A stretch of DNA of 11,913 nucleotides from the NCBI GenBank assembly GCA_003024985.2, contig PXIH01S0006251.1; one strand, 5' to 3'. The position numbers and the translations under genes were made by a program. Shown here in pieces: positions 7,209 through 11,913 of this stretch; positions within the stretch are counted from its first letter, which is position 1, and the number at the start of each line of letters is the position of its first letter. The notes under the pieces were generated by a model, which ran no database searches, was not told where the DNA came from, and worked only from the letters and a program-made list of their open reading frames with translations. This DNA is from Euperipatoides rowelli (Eukaryota; Onychophora; Udeonychophora; Euonychophora; Peripatopsidae).

Positions 7209-7940
7209 ATCCTAGCTATAATTTAGTTGTCCCATTTGCCATTTTTTGTAGTTTCTATCAAATTTTGGATAAACAAACTGTTGACAAACTCTCACTCAAA
7301 GGTTATTAAACCCTCTCTGTATTGTTATATATCTGATTTTTATTTATTTTTTTAAAATGGTATCAAATAGTGTTTTGAATTCCAGGTTATATTGAGGTAG
7401 GTTTACCAAAGGCTTGATTTGATAGGGTTTGAATAGATTTGAAAGACTGTCCCTGCATCTCGGATTGGTTTGTAATTTTTTTTTTTTTTTTTTTAAGTTG
7501 AAACAATATTTTTTTATTCATTGTCAAAAATAATCATTATTATTATTTTTTTTAAATAAATACCACTTTATTTTATAGGAATAAACAACATTTTATTTTA
7601 ACACTGGTTCCAAAAATAACAAATATTATTAACAATTATGCAATAAAAAAACAAGTTAGCAGTCCAAAACAGAGGTTAATGCTAAACTTAAATATGCCAC
7701 TTAAAATTAGAAATAGGGTGATTGTTCAATGACCAATTCTAATCAAAATCTTTCCAATTCAAAAACCGAAGGTCATTCATTATTCCAATAATAAGCCAAA
7801 GTGGTTTGTAAATTTGTCTCGGTTTTTATAAAATAATAATCATGTTAAATAATTTTCTTTAAAAGATTTAGTGGCAATAATTTATTTCTAACAAAGTTTT
7901 AAGAATTTCAATGAACAGTCGAGTCAGATTCCGTTAACTC
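7209..7940. other. AT-rich stretch without a gene
   Basis: It contains a T19 run (7476-7494) and many short AT-rich words. No ORF of note, RNA gene or repeat family was recognised. Confidence 0.5.
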
Positions 7941-7967
7941 CCATCCAACATAGTTAATGTTGGATGG
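7941..7967. repeat. Perfect hairpin, 11-bp arms, 5-nt loop
   Basis: CCATCCAACAT (7941-7951) and ATGTTGGATGG (7957-7967) are exact inverted copies around AGTTA. No following T-run or gene end gives it a clear role. It may be a structured RNA element or chance. Confidence 0.65.
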
Positions 7968-8408
7968 CATAGTAGCGTCTGGAATTAGTATTTTTTCTAG
8001 CCGATTTTAGTAAATTTTCTTTACAGTTCTAACTTTACCATAACCCTGAACCCTAGGATAATCTAAAGGTGAAATAATATTTTGCTGATTGCTGATCTAG
8101 ATAATATTAACTTAATACAGTCTATCATATAGGTGGGCAGATTACGGAATGTGACCAACACTCAACACTCGTACTTGCTTCTATTCTTTCCTAGCCAGTG
8201 AAAATACAAATTATTTTTTTGCCATGCCGCAGGATGATGATAGTTTCATTATTTAGTTGATGTTCCTAAAATGCCTAAATGAAAATGTAAATTTGCTAGC
8301 GATATACAGATCAAATTTATGTTTCTAAAATAAAGTAAAAAAAGTTATTTCAAATGAAATGTATGAATGGTTTCAAGATGCTAAATAAATAAATAATTTA
8401 TTTACTAG
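7968..8408. other. AT-rich stretch without a gene
   Basis: Nothing recognisable was seen on either strand. A short near-direct repeat (TTGCTGATTGCTGATC) is present near 8081-8096. Confidence 0.5.
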
Positions 8409-8478
8409 TCTAAGTATAATAAAAGGCAAGTTTGGTCATTATGTCTGTCACGCTTCTCGGCCTTCTTCGGCGAGCCGA
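8409..8478. mobile_element. Helitron-flavoured segment with a G+C-rich hairpin
   Basis: TCTAAGTATAATAAAAGGCA starting at 8409, followed by TGTCTGTCACGC, resembles the 5' ends of some animal Helitrons, which begin with TC and a similar TATAATAAAAGGCAA word. A G+C island follows, with CTC-G-GCC (8456-8462) able to pair with GGCGAG (8469-8474) around TTCTTC with one bulge; TCGGC (8457-8461) and GCCGA (8474-8478) form an alternative pairing. No Rep/helicase, CTRR end or AT insertion context was confirmed, so this is a resemblance from memory only. Confidence 0.25.
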
Positions 8479-8530
8479 TGACACCCAAAGATGTTTTCAC
8501 TCTATTTTCTGTCCATGAGGTTGCTGTATA

Positions 8531-8566
8531 TTTGACGGGCTTTTAAATTTTTGACAGGCTTTTAAG
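8531..8566. repeat. Short tandem pair, 17-bp units, 15 of 17 matching
   Basis: TTTGACGGGCTTTTAAA (8531-8547) is followed after two bases by TTTGACAGGCTTTTAAG (8550-8566). A local duplication is the likely cause. No function is suggested. Confidence 0.7.
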
Positions 8567-9167
8567 TTTAGCAACTAAGAAGAAAGAAATTAATGTCCGT
8601 CATTTTTGATGGCCGTTTAAACTAGTTTAAAATAAAGAATATTTTTCCGACTATTAGAAAACTACTGTATATTGACATCTTTTAATATCATCTGCTTCCA
8701 AGGCTCCTATATCCTAATGGGGGATCTTAGTATGCTCCCCAGACCCCTACTTCAGCAAATAAAAATCACAGGACAACCTTAATCTGAATATATATCCTCC
8801 TTTCCCCCTCTCTCCCTCCCCTCACCCCATTATCACAAAAATAATTTCACATATATGAAGTTCTCGTTTGAGAAATAAAAAAAATGATATGCCTATATTA
8901 AGGGAAAGTTACTGGTTAAATTTTTTAGAATTTCTGTTGAGGTACATTTTTATTGGATATTTTTATTCTTTTGTATATACAGGAGACGTTAAAACTCGCA
9001 GATTTTATATTCATTTTACCGCGTTTTTAACATCTGCGCATAAACTTTTGTCATTACGGTAAATTAACCGGAAATCAGACCATACTTCACGAAATCGATC
9101 AAAAAAAGATTATTTCACCCCTTCATCATCATCGGGTTGGATAAAAGTGAGTTTAATACATAGTTGG
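8567..9167. other. Mixed stretch with a polypyrimidine tract; no supported gene
   Basis: A C/T-rich tract lies at about 8797-8829. A 64-codon open frame at 8868-9062 has no motif and is not called. Around 8995-9065 the sequence is less AT-rich and has two short interleaved inverted repeats of 7 bp each. Confidence 0.45.
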
Positions 9168-9168
9168 N
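9168..9168. other. Single N, scaffold join
   Basis: An unresolved base between CATAGTTGG and CGCGACGTTTC. No overlap repeat was seen. Confidence 0.5.
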
Positions 9169-10836
9169 CGCGACGTTTCAAATCTGCTGGAGCAATTAAA
9201 AAGTCAGTATTCAAACGAAGCAGCATTGTCAATTATGTGTTTTAAGGTCAATTACCATGATGGCATTTTTCGTAAACAGCGTGTATCGATTGTTTTTTTT
9301 TTTCATTTTGTATACTTGGATTAATTTTTAAACATAATAATATTCAAGATGATATTTATATAAGTAAATAATTTAAAGAATATTGATAATCTTATTGATA
9401 ATATTTACAATTTAATTTAGAATGATAATTTAATCTGAATACTACTTAACATAATATATAAACATGCAAACTCTAGCTAAATGAGAAGTTTCCCTCACTC
9501 CCTGAGTTTGAAAGAAAGACGATGCCCTCAGTTTGAAAGACGAGTGGTTATATAGTGGGATTATTTTCAATGAAAAAAACAAAAAGGAAAATTGTTTCAC
9601 ATAAACCTGTCGTGTGCTAAAGCTGCAAAGTGAGTTGATAAAGTATTCTTTAAAAAAGATGAAGTAGAAAATCATAGGATACATTCTTTTTTTTTTTAAA
9701 AAAAAAGACTGAGTTAGAAGTGATGAACAAAGCTTGCCTTCTATTGATAGTTTTCTGATGAAATTAAAAAAAAATCAATTTGAAAACTTGCTATAAAAAA
9801 TTGCTGTTAGACTGATTTAANTAAAATAAATTACTATATACTAGTATGTAAAATTGAAGTAGGTATAAAAAGTAGTTTTTGTATAAAATTAAAAAAAAAT
9901 AACGTTTCGTTTTATGGATCTTAGTATAATCTTCTGTCATTATCTTCTGACTAATCAATTAGCAAATGGTAATTATCAAAATTGTTACAATTTTAAACTA
10001 AACTCATTTATGTAACTTTACTATATTTTTATTCATTTTAGTAAAAGATTTCAATCCAAAGAAAAGTTTCGTTTTTTATTCTACAGATTTACTGTTAGCT
10101 CAACTAGTGTTTAGTTTCCATTTCAATAATGTATCTGAAATCTACTAGCTTTTTTTTTTTTTTCAAAGTTTATCTTATTAATCAAATTGATTTTGTAAAG
10201 AATAAAAAAAAAATAACTAAATTAACCTAAGAAGTTGAAATCTCCTTTTTTTTATTAGCTCTTTAAAAAAAATCATTTGAAATAGCAAAAAAAAAAAAAA
10301 AATGAGCATTACTTGTGTACAACAAATGATCACTTTTGGTCAATGACTTAACACTTACATTCATTTCAGAACATAAAAAATAGTGGTTAGATGTGAGAGC
10401 AAAATTTAAAAAAAAAAAGTTCAGCTTTATTTAAAAGCACGCTTGAATCCAACATTCACAACAAGTTGATTGCTTTTTTAGTATTCTAGCATAGGCCTAT
10501 CATTATTTTTTACCGAATGTTGAGTTTATCACTACTCTTAATTAATTAATATTTTTGTATAGTATAGAGGCATTCAATATTATTTTATATACGTTGACAA
10601 TTTTATGAATTAATCTTCTTTTGGAAAGAAAAGTATTAAATTTGTATTTAGTTTGCAGACATGACAAAGGTGAAATATGGTAGCATTATCAATGTGTCGG
10701 TTAAAATCAAACATGGTTAACTGAATTTAAAAATCATCAATATTCTTGTCTCTATTCAATCCCAGAATTATTCAAGATGGTGATTATAGTAGGCTAATAA
10801 AAAAAATGGTGGTCAAAATCAAAGTGAAAGTTACAC
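9169..10836. other. AT-rich stretch without a supported gene; N at 9821
   Basis: Long A and T runs dominate, for example near 9290, 9690, 10150 and 10290. A near-direct repeat built on AGTTTGAAAGA lies at 9501-9543. The 80-codon minus-strand frame at 9442-9684 is rich in Phe and Tyr, as expected from AT-rich DNA, and has no motif. No RNA gene or further transposon was recognised. The right edge meets the triplet tail of the retrotransposon. Confidence 0.45.
9821..9821. other. Single N, scaffold join
   Basis: An unresolved base between GACTGATTTAA and TAAAATAAAT. No overlap repeat was seen. Confidence 0.5.
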
Positions 10837-11012
10837 TATTATTATTATTATTGTGTTTATTCAAGTACAAATACAACATAATTTACATTAATAGTAATCA
10901 ATGTAAGTGTATCACAGATATTGGAAAATGTAACCCCCTTGCCCATTGAAGGATATATAGGTTACTTACACATTTAAAAAGGTATAATAAATTAAATATA
11001 CAAAGATAAGAT
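10837..11012 (-). other. 3' UTR and triplet tail of the non-LTR element
   Basis: The segment lies between the last stop (11015-11013) and the tail. Its end carries AATAAA within GTACTTGAATAAACAC (around 10853-10868), followed by about five AAT-type triplets. The plus-strand open frame crossing this segment (10746-10949) runs against the element and across its tail, so it is regarded as chance. Confidence 0.65.
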
Positions 11013-11913
11013 TTAAAGATTATTGATCGACTTTATCATACTAGGCAAAACAGAGGTTTCATATCTTCTGGTTCTGATAAAATTTCTGGAGTATTTATGT
11101 GAGCCCCTAGTATAAAAGTTGTGCTGGTCACTATTTTTTTTTTGGAAGTAGTTGAAGATAAATTTGGAAGAAGGAAACAGCAAATTTCTTAATGAGGTTC
11201 TCTCTTCATTTTTTAAGAAACAATAAATTGGAGAAAGCAAGAGCATCACCATAGGACAGATGTTTCCCCAGAATAATTCTTAGTGCCCTTTTCTTTATCA
11301 TTTCAATTCTATTTGATTGGACCTTTGTAATTGCATTTGCCCAAAGAGGGGAACAATACTTGACGCAGGGTCTTACAAACATTGTAAATATATGAATTAA
11401 TGAAGAAGTATCAAAGTTTAGTGACTTTAACTTATACAATATAAAAAATTTGTAATTGGCTTTAGAGATAATATTGGAAATATGTGAATCCCATTTAAGA
11501 TTGGATTGAATAGTTATACCGAGAATTTTATATTCGTTTACAGAGCGTAAAGGGAAGTCTCCAATTGTGAAATTAATGTCAAGTTTTGCTCTGGAAAAGT
11601 CATGAAGGATGATGCAAGACTTTTGGGGGTTGATAATCACGCCACAATTTTTTTAATTATCACTAACAACATCTATAAAACTCTGCATAGTTGTTTGAAG
11701 AGTAGAATTGGATCCGACAGCCACAACCGTAGTATCATCAATAAACTTATAGTGATATTTTATATTAAGAGCAACTTCGTTAGTGGTAACTATAAATATC
11801 AACCCCCCCCCCCCCAAACTGATCCCTGAGGGACTCCGTTGGAACTCACAAAAGATAAAGATTCATTGGTAATTGGAGATTTAACCCTTTCCACTCAAAT
11901 GGCGATTCTCAAT
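11013..11913 (-). pseudogene. Broken reverse transcriptase ORF2, distal RT and C-terminal region
   Basis: This is the remnant of the polymerase that copies element RNA at a nicked target. The frame at 11913-11816 carries SNGVPQGS, the RT motif before the catalytic box, with an in-frame TGA near 11896. Past a C13 run (11803-11815) the frame shifts and reads YKFIDDTTVV, the catalytic box (usually F/YxDD). A TAA follows at 11655-11653. The next part has NEYKILGITI, NLKWDSHIS, YCSPLWANAI and KKRALRIILG, the thumb and C-terminal region shared by jockey, CR1 and L2 elements. A TGA at 11208-11206 stands where family members often have Arg, so a CGA to TGA change is likely. After it the same frame continues with RENLIKKFA. 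A second frameshift falls at the T10 run (11134-11143), after which TRGSHKYSRNFIRTRRYETS leads to the terminal TAA. No promoter or upstream domain is in the window. Confidence 0.88.
11803..11815. repeat. C13 homopolymer at a frameshift
   Basis: Thirteen C (G on the element strand) follow the PQGS motif where family members usually have Leu-Gly-Pro. The reading frame differs on its two sides. Slippage in the genome or a miscounted run in the assembly would both explain it. Confidence 0.85.

Larger units (their letters stand above)
10837..11913 (-). mobile_element. 3' part of a non-LTR retrotransposon (jockey/CR1/L2-like), running off the window edge
   Basis: On the minus strand, in order, are the distal RT domain and C-terminal region (11913-11013), a 3' UTR of about 160 bases, and a short triplet tail (16 bases of ATT repeats on the plus strand, 10837-10852; AAT-type on the element strand). 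The junction of the UTR end (TTGTACTTGAATAAACAC) with simple triplets is typical of elements that prime on short 3' repeats, as in the I and L2 groups. The 5' part (endonuclease, proximal RT) would lie beyond 11913, so the target duplication cannot be checked here. Decay in the coding part shows that this copy is dead as written. Confidence 0.8.

Noticed and set aside
8997-9063. Two interleaved 7-bp inverted repeats (CGCAGAT/ATCTGCG and TTTACCG/CGGTAAA), a pseudoknot-like layout
   Set aside because: Seven-base arms within about 70 bases are expected by chance at a fair rate, and neither stem extends.
9442-9684. Minus-strand 80-codon frame
   Set aside because: Phe/Tyr/Ser-rich composition follows from AT-rich DNA, it overlaps a local direct repeat, and it has no motif.
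10746-10949. Plus-strand 67-codon frame near the retroelement end
   Set aside because: It runs antisense across the triplet tail and 3' UTR of the non-LTR element; its Leu run comes from the triplet repeat.
11602-11829. Plus-strand 75-codon frame ending in poly-Pro
   Set aside because: It is antisense to the RT catalytic region, and its Pro run is the C13 homopolymer.

Overview
The window looks like AT-rich, gene-poor nuclear DNA of an animal, probably an invertebrate. Estimated by eye, G+C is near 30%. The reasons are long poly-A and poly-T runs, trinucleotide microsatellites, eukaryotic transposon remnants of several classes (non-LTR, Ty3/gypsy, hAT-like), no dense ORFs, and single-N scaffold joins at 2380, 3121, 3912, 6535, 9168 and 9821. 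The species cannot be named from the sequence. No rRNA, tRNA, CRISPR array or intact multi-exon host gene was seen.

Layout. 78-334 holds two diverged direct repeats, each bounded by its own short inverted repeat. 788-1278 (minus) is the only plausible host coding segment: a G+C-richer open stretch ending in a very basic tail, read as a possible terminal exon. 2503-2984 (minus) is a broken Ty3/gypsy integrase C-terminal region. 2231-2379 and 3913-4061 are identical 149-bp copies that each abut an N, so the order of the segments between them is suspect. 3808-7208 may be a non-autonomous hAT-type element: its 12-bp ends match at 11 positions. Inside it are a strong 30-bp-arm hairpin (5253-5319) and a 26-unit, 9-bp-period array that passes into a trinucleotide microsatellite (6633-7127). 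7166-7188 is a perfect hairpin whose minus strand reads like a CTCF core site. 8409-8478 has a Helitron-flavoured start and a small G+C-rich hairpin. 10837-11913 (minus) is the 3' part of a jockey/CR1/L2-type non-LTR retrotransposon: RT catalytic box, C-terminal region, 3' UTR and a triplet tail, broken by two stops and two homopolymer frameshifts.

There is no operon-like or pathway-like cooperation between genes here. The recognisable proteins are transposon remains. The most useful second looks are the covarying ends of the 78-334 repeats, the 5253-5319 hairpin, the 9-bp array with its alternating unit types, the CTCF-like palindrome, and the probable assembly error around 2231-4061.
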